Of a stretch of 64,000 nt of DNA, positions 1 to 9,487 are shown piece by piece (position 1 is the first letter of the stretch; each line of letters opens with the position of its first letter). The notes beneath the pieces are model-generated. The model was not told the DNA's origin and did no database searches. It worked only from the letters and a program-made list of their open reading frames with translations. Source of the DNA: Durusdinium trenchii (Eukaryota; Sar; Dinophyceae; Suessiales; Symbiodiniaceae); assembly GCA_963970005.1 (NCBI GenBank), contig CAXAMN010004102.1, positions 81,104 through 145,103 of the forward strand. Reading direction: 5' to 3'. The translations under genes were made by a program, and so were the position numbers.

Positions 1-357
1 TGTTGGGTATCCTTCTGTCGATCTTGGAAACCCTTTAGCGCCCAACGCGCCTTACACTTTAGGAAGTTACCGTCCTTGTCCTTCTTGATGGTAAGGACCC
101 AGCGTCCAGCAACATAGTTCCTGATCTTTAGCTTACGCATGTCCACAAGCTCGAAGACGTCATTGTCGAACCATGATTTGCATTCGGCTTGCTTGGCTTC
201 CAGGAATTGCTTGGCAAATTGACGCTTTTCTTGCTGGGTTGCTTCCTTACGCTTCTTACCGACAAGATAAGAGAACTTATCTTCCTGTGATTGATACAAA
301 GTCAGGAAGCCCTTGTCCTCCTCCGTAATACCGGAGTAATTAGACTTCTCTGATGTC
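1..357 (-). CDS. Reverse transcriptase N-terminus of element A (partial)
   Basis: The minus-strand translation gives an acidic lead-in, then KSWFDNDVFELVD and the palm start GRWVLTIKKDKDGNFLKCK followed by ARWALKGFQD. This is the usual copia RT opening (RWVL...K...KARL...GF.Q). The catalytic YVDD and RNase H would lie to the left of position 1. The frame differs from the proline-rich ORF next to it, so a 1-2 nt indel lies near 350. RT copies the element RNA inside the virus-like particle. Confidence 0.8.
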
Positions 358-1581
358 GGCATGGTTCTTACGAAATAGCTGACGTTTCTTCTGTGCCATG
401 TACGAAGACGGTGTGACAAAGTCAGCGTAGGACGGAACTGTCTTAAGATCTACAGGTGAACCATCAATGTACCGAGGTACCCTGAACGAACCAGTATTGC
501 TGCAGAGCTTCTGTTCAGCTGACAACCAGCTCCAGCTGTTTTCGTCCACGAACAGGTCATTGTAGTCGATGGTCTCATCTGAATCAACGTCATCATCTTC
601 TTCTTCTTCTTCCTCAACATCTACTGCTACGTCGTCCGGAATATCGGAGTCGACGATTACAGCTTCAGGAGATTCAGGTGACACTGGCTGTTCATCATCG
701 TCGCCTGCGATAGGCAAACTTGGTCCGGATGGCTGAGCATCTGGATCACCGGCGTCCTCGTCTTCCGGAAATTCTGGTATATCGTCGATGTCATCTTCCG
801 GTTTGCGTTTCTTCACTGGTGTTCGGACGACCGGCGGCGAAAAGACGAGTCGATCATCGCCCCCCAGATGGTTGCTCGGTGGAACCGTAGGAGGTGAAGG
901 CGAGACAGGCATCTGTACAGGTCTCGTAGGACGAGCTTTCGTCGAAGGGCGCTCAGACACAGGAGAAGGAGTAGGTCGTTTCTCACCAAAAATCATCTGC
1001 TCGTCTGGAATAGACGGTGGAACGACAAGAGTAGGAACTACAGGAGTGTCCGGTTGCACAGGAGTCAATGGCAAAAATGAATTAGGAATAGGTGGAACTG
1101 TGGCTGCAAGAGTAGAAGGTGGAAACTGTGATGGTGGTTGTGGTCCGGAAGGTGGTGTATCCGGAAGTTCTCCAGGCAGGTGTGTGTCAGGTTGTGACGG
1201 TGGTGATTGGCCTGGAAACGGTGGAAACGGATTGTCTGGCGGTGGTTGTCCTGGAGAAGGTGTAAATGTTGGTTCTGGACTGTCTCCAGGTGTAAAGAAA
1301 TCACCCGGTGTGAATGGATCACCAGGGATGTCGCCAGGCATGTCAGGACCAGTTGGTGTCATGTACGTGTCAGGATCCAAACCAGGAGGTGGTGCAGGTG
1401 GTGCACCAACAGTGTCAGGTGTGACAGGTGTGTGAACAGGTTTGGACGGAACGCGACCATCAGAGTTCCAGAAAAAGACACAGCTCCAATTTGACTCCAC
1501 CAACTTCGACAAGTCGTCAAAAGGATGTGATTGGATATACAACTTAGTTGTATCCTTCTTACGCCATAAAAAACAATACAC
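340..1581 (-). CDS. Proline-rich acidic linker of the element A polyprotein
   Basis: This 413-aa open stretch is dominated by Pro, Ser, Thr, Gly and Asp (PGD, PDTP and PPSQP runs). It has an acidic block near residues 320-345 with seven consecutive Glu followed by Asp residues, and a basic tail (QKKRQLFRKN). It lies between the methyltransferase-like domain and RT, where copia polyproteins usually have a low-complexity linker after the integrase. I recognise no enzymatic domain. The long ORF on the opposite strand (788-1435) is a shadow of the biased composition. Confidence 0.65.
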   Translation of the reverse strand: MYCFLWRKKDTTKLYIQSHPFDDLSKLVESNWSCVFFWNSDGRVPSKPVHTPVTPDTVGAPPAPPPGLDPDTYMTPTGPDMPGDIPGDPFTPGDFFTPGDSPEPTFTPSPGQPPPDNPFPPFPGQSPPSQPDTHLPGELPDTPPSGPQPPSQFPPSTLAATVPPIPNSFLPLTPVQPDTPVVPTLVVPPSIPDEQMIFGEKRPTPSPVSERPSTKARPTRPVQMPVSPSPPTVPPSNHLGGDDRLVFSPPVVRTPVKKRKPEDDIDDIPEFPEDEDAGDPDAQPSGPSLPIAGDDDEQPVSPESPEAVIVDSDIPDDVAVDVEEEEEEDDDVDSDETIDYNDLFVDENSWSWLSAEQKLCSNTGSFRVPRYIDGSPVDLKTVPSYADFVTPSSYMAQKKRQLFRKNHADIREV

Positions 1582-3523
1582 CTGCGGTGTGACGGTACTT
1601 GACCTTCAGTTGTTCAAAAGTACCGCGCAAAATTGAGGCGTTCTCAAATGCCATGGTAGGTGCAAAAATTTGGCGCATATGTGAAACATCATGTGCGATA
1701 TGCAATGACTCAGACCAAGGATTATACTCATGTCCCTTAGGGAGTGAGTTCACTCTGTTCATAAGACGTCGAACATAAAAGTCCTTCACAGTTACACTGT
1801 CAGATTCACTGAAGTGAACATATTCTCGATCCGTATTTTCCATCAGGAAGAGCTGGAGTGATTCGAGACCCGGAATATCGAGTTCTCCAAGCAGATCTAC
1901 AGCTACGGTAGTCTGTGCGTGAAACAATCCATGATGGCTTCCCAGCGGCAGAATACAGCGAACAAGCTTGGAACAGAAACGATAAGGATATACCTGAGCT
2001 AACTTGGTTCTGCTTCCAAAGCCAGGTGCTGAGCCTTTCAATGGTTGATGTTGGTGTTGTTCACCCCCGAGCTTATTACTACATCTCTTGAACACAGGCG
2101 CTAAAACTCCTTCATCAAAATTGTGTAAAAGAGAAGTTGGCTTGTTGTAGTAATAGCCGTTAGGGTCTTTCATTCCAAATGAACACATGTCAAGAGTGCC
2201 ATAGGTAACACCACGTTGCGACAAAAGACGTTGGAAACATCTGGTGTACCAAAGAGCTGATGAGGCAGGATTCTCAATGATGAAATGGCCTCCGCGTTCA
2301 ATCTGAAATATGGCAACACGACAACAAAATTCCAACATTGGAAGAAACTTCTGTCTGCGCTGATCTCGTGCTGCGCGATCATGGATAATGGTCATCTGAC
2401 TCCAAGGAGCACAGTGCGGCGCCATAAAGATGACTCTAGGCTTCTGTTTCTCGACGATGTCCATCGTCCTCTTACGACCGTCGCTGGTCAAGATGTCAAA
2501 TCCGGTTCTCAGGTCAATAGGTTGTCCAACACGCAAACCATTCATGGCAGCAACTTGGCTCAACCGTGCTGAACCTGCGAACAGTTCTAAGAAATCAATC
2601 TTGCCAGTCATGACAGGTTGCCATGCATAAGAGGAATATGTGAAGCCTTCCACACCGATCTGGGCTCCGTCGCTCTGGACTATAGAGCTTGCATGGTCAG
2701 AGACCGGAATATCGGTCCGTGCACTCTCAGAACTCAGTAGTGCAACCGGGTCGAGCGGCGCCTCAACATCTTCGATCGGATTGATGTCCTTGCGGACCTT
2801 GCTGATGTTGACCTTTAAAATTCTGGTGCCTAGATCGATACCAACCATACTGCCGTCAGAACTGATGACCTTGCCCTTGATCCATTTACCGCTATGAGTT
2901 CCATCAGACTTTACCTTGGATTTATCTTCTGTCCAATAGTAGATCTTATCACCAGGGTAAAATGGACCATCACTCAACTGAAGTCTTGCAGAAATGTCTC
3001 TTCTCAAATCGTCTGATTGTTTTGCTTCTAGATAGGACTTCATGGCAAGTGTTCTGAGGGCATCTATGTTTTTCTCGGGAGAAGGAAGTGAGACTGTAAG
3101 CTGTTCTGGTGTCATGTTCTCTGGGTACAAAAGATCTGCAGGTCGCCGTCCAAATGCCATCTCCAATGGAGATACTCCACCAAAAGTTACCATAGAGTTC
3201 CTGGCAAGTGACGCTTGTCTGAGGAGTTGACGATACGTAATCTCGTATCTGGATGGATCCTCAGTCACGGCCTTAAGCGTCAGGGCGATCTGCTTTTTGT
3301 ACATGCGAACAGCTGCTTCAGCTCTGTTTGGCCACGGAGTACCAGGTCCTAAAGCAATCGGTCGGATGTTCTTCCTGTTGTAAAAGGCTTCAAGTTCAGT
3401 ACCCATGAAACCTTGATCACCGACAAGATACTTAGGATTCAACTGGTATGTTTCAAAATACTCCAAAAGATGGCCAATGGTTTCTGCTTCAGTCTTACCG
3501 TTACACACGTAAGCAGTGGTCAT
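1559..3523 (-). CDS. Integrase core fused to a cytosine methyltransferase-like domain (element A)
   Basis: In this 654-aa frame, residues 1-150 are an integrase core. The second Asp is D36 (YLVGDQGF) and the Glu is E69 (NRAEAAVRM), 33 residues apart as in DDE integrases; the first Asp lies upstream in another frame. Residues about 185-250 resemble the integrase C-terminal domain (FYPGDKIYYW). Residues about 308-475 look like a C5-DNA methyltransferase: FLELFAGSARLSQ (motif I, AdoMet), MAPHCAPWS with C371 where motif IV has its catalytic Cys, FIIENPA (motif VI) and NKPTSLLHNF, like the KPT segment of phage-type enzymes. The usual Pro before the catalytic Cys is His here. DNMT-bearing retrotransposons are known from Symbiodinium; activity of this copy is not shown. 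Confidence 0.75.
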   Translation of the reverse strand: MTTAYVCNGKTEAETIGHLLEYFETYQLNPKYLVGDQGFMGTELEAFYNRKNIRPIALGPGTPWPNRAEAAVRMYKKQIALTLKAVTEDPSRYEITYRQLLRQASLARNSMVTFGGVSPLEMAFGRRPADLLYPENMTPEQLTVSLPSPEKNIDALRTLAMKSYLEAKQSDDLRRDISARLQLSDGPFYPGDKIYYWTEDKSKVKSDGTHSGKWIKGKVISSDGSMVGIDLGTRILKVNISKVRKDINPIEDVEAPLDPVALLSSESARTDIPVSDHASSIVQSDGAQIGVEGFTYSSYAWQPVMTGKIDFLELFAGSARLSQVAAMNGLRVGQPIDLRTGFDILTSDGRKRTMDIVEKQKPRVIFMAPHCAPWSQMTIIHDRAARDQRRQKFLPMLEFCCRVAIFQIERGGHFIIENPASSALWYTRCFQRLLSQRGVTYGTLDMCSFGMKDPNGYYYNKPTSLLHNFDEGVLAPVFKRCSNKLGGEQHQHQPLKGSAPGFGSRTKLAQVYPYRFCSKLVRCILPLGSHHGLFHAQTTVAVDLLGELDIPGLESLQLFLMENTDREYVHFSESDSVTVKDFYVRRLMNRVNSLPKGHEYNPWSESLHIAHDVSHMRQIFAPTMAFENASILRGTFEQLKVKYRHTAGVLFFMA

Positions 3524-3546
3524 AGAAGTTGCGCCATCGTAGATGA

Positions 3547-4419
3547 TCAGGAAAAGAAGTTTAGACTTCTTGTTGAGAGCAAGTTCGCCATGGTCAATAA
3601 AATTCGCTTCTCATACCTGAGATTCTTGATCTTGAAGGTTTCAATTTTTGACTTCTGACATGTGTCACACTGCTTAACTACCTTTTCATACTCTTCATAG
3701 ATCTTAGCAGGAATCTTCAAAGCTGATGTACGTTTCTTGAACTGCTCAGTTGACATGTGATAGTGCTTCAGATGCAGTTTCAAGAGTTCTGTGGGATGAG
3801 ACAGCTTTTCATGGATTCTCTGCAGTGCTAGCGGCAATGTTACTGAAACCTTTGGCGCCTTCTTCTCTCTATGGACTGTTGTTGGTATTGGTTTCACGTC
3901 TGCCTTTGTTTCTTCCTTTGTTTCTTCCTGAGGATCTGGCTTCACCGGCATGTCTGGTGCTGCTGGAGGTACGTCTGGCTTCTCTGTTCCTGAGCTCGAA
4001 CTTGGAATCTTCGAATGCTCAAATGGTGTACCAAAATCAGGTGACTTTTCTGTCTACCGGTATGTCGGAGGTGTCACCGTCTTAGCCGCTGGACGCGTCG
4101 AAATGAGCTTCGATGGCGGATCTATCTTGGCGTCTCCACTTGCGACTTTCTTCTCTGACCTTTTAGCCGGAATGTCGGCTGCCGACTTGTCTTCCTTCAC
4201 TTCGGATGTTTCTGCCTTCTTGCATCCATCTTTGTATGTGTGCTTACGATGCTTGCCATTATTACAGGCTGGACATGATGCATACGAAGGATTGATCGCT
4301 GTGAAGCTGTGGTTCGGCTTTCGAACTGAGCTGGCAAACATCATGATGTCTAAGACATTATGGTTCGAAGTGCTCACTGGTAGCGAAAATCGCTTCAGGC
4401 CGAACAAAGGACAAGTCAA
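3547..4419 (-). pseudogene. Cys/His motif and integrase zinc finger of element A
   Basis: Two track segments (to 4054 and from 3951) share one frame and are separated by an in-frame TAG at 4054-4056. The first carries SYASCPACNNGKHRKHTYKDGC, a Cys/His cluster (C-x2-C...H...H...C). The second is charged and proline-rich, then has the GAG-pre-integrase zinc finger IHEKLSHPTE...QCDTCQK (H-x4-H...C-x2-C). This finger directly precedes the integrase core in copia elements. The frame is lost near 3560, at the start of the catalytic core. Confidence 0.7.
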
Positions 4420-5440
4420 ATAGTCGCCGAGTCGCCAACTGGAGTGTGCTCTATGGACATGCGAAGGTTCCTGAGCTGCTCAACGCTAAAAAGGATTGGA
4501 ACATCGCCTTGATCCAAGATATCTATCGCTGTTGTGATCCACCCTGTAGGTGACTGGTCGTTCTGGAAGTATATTACCAGCTTCTCTCGGACGTTGGACT
4601 GTTCACCGTTGGCGAATGAAAATCGACTTGACGAAGGCTCAAAAGAGAAATCAATCTTGGATGCATTGTAGTGTCTCTTACATGCCTTCACTAGACGCAT
4701 GATGGCGGCCCTTGAACCCATTGCTCTTACAGCCGCTGTCGATGATCACATAAGTCGGGCTGTACCTCAAGTCGATGTATTCTGAAAGCAAAGCGTGGTG
4801 AAATCCATCGTCAAAGTTGACAAATGAAGAACAGAAGCGTGGGTCAATCACTTCAGAACAACCGGAATGTCGGTAGTCTGTACTGCTACCGGCAGGGTTC
4901 AGGTGATACTGATGTGAAACATGTTCTTCACCAGTCATCTCTTCCTCATTGTGTCCGGAATATCGGAAATCTGCTGACTGGTTCATCTGGCCAGGCCTTG
5001 GCTCTGCGCTATGGTGCTCTTCATCTTGCGGTCTGTCCGTCTGTCCGTCCGCAAAGTATGTCCATTGGTGCCAAGTGTCTTCATTTGCCTGCCAGACTTC
5101 TTCTGGATAGTACTGGTCTGTGTGGTATCCATACGGGTCCCATGACCAAGTTGCTTCATGTGCACTCCAGGTTTCTTCGGCGCTAGGATTCGGCTGAGCT
5201 GATGAGGGCTCTTCGGTGGTTGCAACATTGGATTGTTGGAATGGATTCTGTTGCTTGCTTTTTCCTTTGCCTTTGAATGCACCTTTTCCTTTGAAACCTT
5301 TCTTTCCACCTTTCTTTCCTTTCTTGCCTTTTCCATAGAAACCTGAGTTGTCAGGGTACTCTGCATAGTGCGCCCCTGCACCTTTGCCTCTACGGCTGAC
5401 AAAGCCGGGTCTTCATCCTTTCCCGCGGCCTTTACCTTTA
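4416..5440 (-). pseudogene. Gag spacer and aspartic protease of element A
   Basis: From about 5440 the frame gives a Gly/Lys-rich run (repeated KGKKGK and KGKGK) and then a Trp/Tyr-rich segment (DPYGYHTDQYYPEEVWQAN). It continues through FRYSG and YRHSG to the protease active site YVIIDSGC near 4740. A single-base change near 4728 moves the rest of the protease (AMGSRAAIMRL...ILFSVEQLRNLRM) into the frame ending at 4416. Copia protease cleaves the polyprotein. No CCHC knuckle is seen in this Gag; the basic Gly/Lys tract may take its RNA-binding role, which is inference. Confidence 0.65.
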
Positions 5441-6514
5441 ACCGCCTTTGGATGGTTTTCTAAACCTTCTTCCATGGATTCTTCTACGGGTGTATCCTCC
5501 TTTGGCTGCTAACACCCAAAATTCGGATTCTGAGAACAAACTCACAAATCCTTCTTCGCCTGTTTCCTGATCCATCACCCAGTATCCGGATTCTTCTTCC
5601 AAGTCTCCTTCATCGAGGACAAGGAAAGTGGATCTTCTCTGCCTGCGGATCGAAGGATCGGCAGTTCCTGTGGCGGTTCCGCAAAAGAGATCAAGGAATA
5701 AGCCTTTGACACCTAAGTATGTGTAGTTGTTCATGTTGATCTGACGCAAGGCCATACTGGCTACGAACCATTCTCTTTGCTGTTCGTTGAGGTCCGACTG
5801 AACTAAGAAAATAAGTGACATCAGGTTGTCAGACAGTGGAAAAGTGTCACGATGTGCTTGTTTCAAAGCATCAATGTGTTCAGAGCGGATCCTTTCTGCA
5901 GTTTCTCTTCTTTCTGCGGGATCTTGAGTTCCTTGAAGTAGCATGTACTGCTGTTGCGAGAGGATATCAGTATAGTTGAAATCATCAGGCTGTGGAACAG
6001 TCGAAAGATCTAACAAGCCCGTGAAGGCTTCCATGACTTTCTTACTTGCAACTTCAAAACGAGCGATCCAACTGACAAATTCCCCGTTTCCGCGCCAGGT
6101 CCTGAAGAGCTGCATGAAACGCCAGAGAAAAACATGGTTTGCTCCCTTGACAAAGTATGGGCGCAACGTCTCCTTGAAATACGTAATACCGTTTCTTGCG
6201 CGACGAAGCTGTTCATTGTCGAGCATCTTTTTATAGTATTCGGCGTTCCCTGTTAGAGCGTTCTTCAATGATGGGCCTAATTTTTCGGCGCTTAATGTGG
6301 TGATATTCACCCAGTCATCAATCAAATCTTCAAACTCTAACCAAGATGACTGTCCATCAAAGGACGGGGGAATCTTTGGCGTCATCTTGACACCTGTTGC
6401 TGGCTGTGCCTCATATGTCCGGAATGTCGAACCGAAAGCTTCTTCTGGATCAGTTTCTTCCGACAAGCTGTCGTCATGCTCTTCGTCAGTATCTATGTTA
6501 AAGATCTGGACCAT
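5438..6514 (-). CDS. Gag-like capsid protein of element A
   Basis: A 358-aa frame opens with ATG at 6514 and an acidic N-terminus (DTDEEHDDSLSEETDPEE). The core begins PPSFDGQSSWLEFEDLIDDW and contains the helical capsid-type segments NALTGNAEYYKKML and RPYFVKGANHVFLWRFMQLF. The F-DG-x3-W opening is typical of retrotransposon Gag (UBN2/copia type). It forms the particle shell. The frame closes just before the Gly/Lys-rich spacer, so Gag tail and capsid are separated by an indel in this copy. Confidence 0.7.
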   Translation of the reverse strand: MVQIFNIDTDEEHDDSLSEETDPEEAFGSTFRTYEAQPATGVKMTPKIPPSFDGQSSWLEFEDLIDDWVNITTLSAEKLGPSLKNALTGNAEYYKKMLDNEQLRRARNGITYFKETLRPYFVKGANHVFLWRFMQLFRTWRGNGEFVSWIARFEVASKKVMEAFTGLLDLSTVPQPDDFNYTDILSQQQYMLLQGTQDPAERRETAERIRSEHIDALKQAHRDTFPLSDNLMSLIFLVQSDLNEQQREWFVASMALRQINMNNYTYLGVKGLFLDLFCGTATGTADPSIRRQRRSTFLVLDEGDLEEESGYWVMDQETGEEGFVSLFSESEFWVLAAKGGYTRRRIHGRRFRKPSKGG

Positions 6515-6607
6515 GGTCTTTATGTTTCAGACAAGTGACCTACTTGGTTGCCTCTTGTCCGGAATATCGGACGATTCGGCACGAAGGCAAAATCGACCGT
6601 TGCGAAG

Positions 6608-6632
6608 CAGGAGACACAAGCTCCGCTACGAC
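6608..6632 (-). promoter_or_regulatory. Probable primer-binding site of element A, inside a hairpin
   Basis: The minus strand reads TCGTAGCGGAGC (6632 to 6621), matching 10 of 12 bases of TGGTAGCAGAGG, the complement of the 3' end of eukaryotic initiator tRNA-Met, and closely matching element B's site. GCGGAG can pair with CTCC-T-GC just downstream (a 6-bp stem with a bulge). The tRNA would prime minus-strand cDNA synthesis. Confidence 0.5.
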
Positions 6633-6890
6633 TTTGAGGGGTAAGTTCCCCCAGAAGTGGCAGTAGCTTTACTGGACCTGATCAAATACACCAAATGAGG
6701 CCACAGCGGTCGACGGTGTGCGAGCGGCAGCGATGCACACCTTTTCTATGGCTGCGGACGCAAGTATTGGGCTACGATAGTCTTGAGCCAAATGCGTTAG
6801 GTCGATAGCGGACTGAAGAACTACATACAAGTCTATATACAAAGAACAGGTGCTACACAAGTATAGCGTAGACACGCCTAGGGGACCTAG
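6633..6890 (-). other. Candidate 5' LTR/leader of element A
   Basis: This gene-free stretch lies upstream of the probable primer-binding site, where the 5' LTR should be. Its other copy is outside the window, so LTR ends cannot be set. It contains, on the minus strand at 6793-6782, ATTTGGCTCAAG, which equals the 3' end of the dinoflagellate spliced leader with one T fewer. Confidence 0.35.
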
Positions 6891-8465
6891 GGCATTACAA
6901 ACACAGGGGGGAGGGGGGGGAAGTTAGATTTGTCAAAAATCCGCGCCGTGGGTACAATTAGACTAAAAACAAAACTACTACTAGGATAGCGTACAAACCA
7001 ATCACCTAAAAAGCGCCCAAGCACTACTGATAACTGCAGCATCAGAGATCACAACATCACACGCAGACCAAGAGGGTAAAGCAAACAAACTCAGCGATGG
7101 TGGATAGAGATGGATAAGGAAGGATGAAGATTCGCTTCTATTTGTCCCAGGTTGGTGACATTGGTCACCTGTCGTGAGCCACATCAAGCTCGACTGGATT
7201 CTTGAAATAATCAAATGTTGCGGGGAGGATGTCTCCGTCATCGGCGGCTTCTGCAAAGGCGATCTTCAACCAACCGGAAGGCTTCAACACGGTCTGGAAT
7301 CAAGAGACCAGACAAGTTAGGTTCCTGGCGCTGTCAGCGTGTGCTCTAGACTCCAGGGTCGATTGGCCAAGATTTTCCCATACGCATTTCAATCATAGCC
7401 CACGACCGAGCATTCAAAGATGCGCGGCATTTCTAGCGCAGAGCCAGATGCTGCCAATGGTGAGCAGTGACTAGTGACAGTAGTGGCTTCCTTGACACTT
7501 GACATCCCAATGCTGCACTAGGTGATTGAGGGCACAAATCCCTCTGTGTCTCTGTGCCTGTGTGCCTGTTCCAGACGGGGCCTGATACCAAAAAACATGT
7601 TGGACCTGTATGGCAGAACACGTTCATCGGGGAAAAACCCTTCACAAAGGACTTTGCTGGTCCCTGATCAACAAGGCGTTCCACCCCATTCACAACCTGG
7701 AAAGGACATAGAATAGCCTCAGTTTGAGGAAGGGAACATAGGACATTGTTTTCAGCAAGTTTAAAGGGCATGCGTCCTGTGGGAGATGAACACACAGCCA
7801 TTTCATTTCAGCCTATTTCAGAAGACCAAACATGCATTCACTTGAGGGTCTTGAAACGAACAGCTTGAGTGGGCAGGCATCCTGTCTTCCAGAAGAACTG
7901 CAGAACGAAGTGTGCCCAACATCTCTACGCCCAAAGCTTGAAGCTCAGCTGGTGGGAAAACTCACAGTTGGAATGCGAGGCCAACAGTGTTGCTGTATAT
8001 ACTCTATGCACTTCGGCTTAGTTGGAACTTCTTGCTAGGATCTTTAATGCGTCATTAAAATCATATACAAAGATCACCCGATGAGAGTTTTTCATGTGCA
8101 AAGGAGTCATACTGTTGATGGACAAAATCCTGCACCACTTTGCGACAGTTTTCTCGCTGCCCTCGTTCTCCCTCGTTAACATTGGGGCCACCACAGTGAG
8201 AAAATTAAAGCAAGTTGAAGGTCCAAAATCCTGCACCCCCTCCTCAGAGGGGTCGCGCCAACACTGAATGAGGGGGCGCGGGGGTTGGTTGCTATGCGGT
8301 CCTTCCAGGGTAAAGTGGCGAGGTGGCGCAGGATTTCGTCCATCGACAGTATCTCCATCGAACCATTGTATTCTTTTTGCTTTCCGCGCCTTTGCACAGT
8401 GTTCGCATCACACACTTGGGATAAAGTACGTACGGCCTGAATGCGACAGGCCCCAATGCTAGGTG
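6891..8465. other. No gene recognised; includes a short G-run tract
   Basis: A run of G's interrupted by one A lies at about 6906-6922. The rest shows no long frame with recognisable motifs. The phrase CAAAATCCTGCACC occurs twice (near 8122 and 8226), a small direct repeat. Confidence 0.5.
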
Positions 8466-8770
8466 AAATTTTTCCTGGATAAAGCCAGTGCAGAGGGCTC
8501 CAACCGGGGAAGTAGTTCCGAGTCCCTGGAAGTTCAAGAGCATCAAAGTTGCCAAAATCCAAAAGATCTCGAAATGTCTCAGCAGATTCCAAGCTCCAAG
8601 AAGGACAGCGTGACTGCCGACTCCAACACGTGCAATGGCCAGTGGTTTTGTTCTCTAGTTCAAATGAACGGACATGATCTTTAGCGTCCAAGCAGGCGTG
8701 TCTGTGACCGTCCTCACCGATACCAGTGTTCAACGCACACCTTTTCGTTGGGCTGGTACTTGCAACGAGA
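8466..8770 (+). repeat. Dispersed repeat 1, copy a
   Basis: About 300 bp closely matching 11064-11392. The shared core includes GGAAGTAGTTC, the segment around CAAAATCCAAAAGATCTCG and the end CTTTTCGTTGGGCTGGTAC. This copy lacks about 22 bp present in the other near 11262. No coding signal was seen. Confidence 0.75.
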
Positions 8771-9276
8771 AAGTATGTAAACTCTGACCAACAGAACCTC
8801 CAAGAACCTTCAGAATATCCAAAAAGACTCCACAAAGTTTGAAAGCGGCAAGAACTTGTGACTGCAGTGCATTGTTCTAGTTAAGAGCGGGACCAAGTGG
8901 GAAGTTGTCAGGTAAGGCAGCAGGTACGTCTGGCTGATCAGGCCAGGTATCAGCGCGGAGCTTGACTCTTCTCGTTGGATCGCCAGTCAAGTCCGCGCTT
9001 GGTTCCCCTGCTTCGCAGCAGAAGGCAAAAACACCAAAAGGTGCGCGCAAAGCAAGACAGGACAGTGTATGTGGCTGCAATGAAAAAGAACCACGCGCAC
9101 AGGGACAACCGATGAACCAGACCTCCTTAGAGCAACCTGGGCGGCCTAAAACTTGACTTTAATGTCAGAGCGCGCGAAAACGCTGAGGCCCAGACCAATG
9201 TGTGCGCAAAGGAGAAAAAGAGGTGAGATGACCAGACATGAAGGCAGAAAAAGACAGGAAAAGAAAACGGGACAGA

Positions 9277-9487
9277 CGGATTGTGCTAATTTTTTCTTTT
9301 TTTTCGTTTTTCAGCTGGGGGCCACCGGGGCCCCAGAGGAGCGGTGGCCAACGAAGACCTCCTCTGGGGCCAGTGCAAACGTACCTGCCAAACTGGTTAC
9401 CTGTTGTTCTCGCTGTGGTTTGCTTTCATGGTGGTTCATGTGGTTTTGTCACTAATCGCTACTCGCGTTTCGTGTTTTGAGTCTTGC
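9277..9487 (+). repeat. Dispersed repeat 2, copy a, with overlapping inverted repeats
   Basis: About 210 bp nearly identical to 10075-10285, from CGGATTGTGCTAATTTTTTC to GTGTTTTGAGTCTTGCT. Inside, GGCCACCG (9320-9327) pairs with CGGTGGCC (9342-9349), while GGCCCCAGAGGAG (9329-9341) pairs perfectly with CTCCTCTGGGGCC (9359-9371). The two stems overlap and cannot form together. The copy ends in CTACTAGAGGTTCCTGGCC, which resembles the unit of the array at 23.6 kb. Confidence 0.75.

Larger units (their letters stand above)
636..6570 (-). repeat. Nine dispersed CCG-hexaloop-CGG micro-hairpins in element A
   Basis: Plus-strand sites 636-647, 2704-2715, 4955-4966 and 6559-6570 are exactly CCGGAATATCGG. 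Sites 4167-4178 and 4862-4873 are CCGGAATGTCGG. Sites 4057-4068 (loop GTATGT), 1870-1881 and 6419-6430 (last base A) are variants. Each can fold as CCG-(6-nt loop)-CGG. The next base pair outward is T-A at four sites, A-T at two, G-C at one and C-G at one, and is unpaired only at 4057. Reading frames differ: the sites encode DIP in some places, FRYSG, YRHSG, TYR or FRTY in others, and one is in the untranslated leader. Function is unknown. Confidence 0.8.
1..6890 (-). mobile_element. Ty1/copia-type LTR retrotransposon A, 5' part
   Basis: Read on the minus strand, the element runs leader, gag (start at 6514), Lys/Gly-rich spacer, aspartic protease (DSGC), Cys/His motif, integrase with HHCC finger and DDE core, a methyltransferase-like domain, a proline-rich linker and the first part of reverse transcriptase, where the window ends. 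Integrase before RT is the copia order. The reading frame changes near 5430, 4728, 3560, 1570 and 355, and has an in-frame stop at 4054-4056, so this copy is defective as assembled. No LTR pair can be shown because the 3' end is outside the window. Confidence 0.85.

Noticed and set aside
788..1435. 215-aa Gly-rich plus-strand ORF
   Set aside because: Antisense shadow of the proline-rich linker of element A.
2545..2565. TTGGCTCAA, spliced-leader-like
   Set aside because: Lies inside the methyltransferase-like coding domain and lacks the final G.
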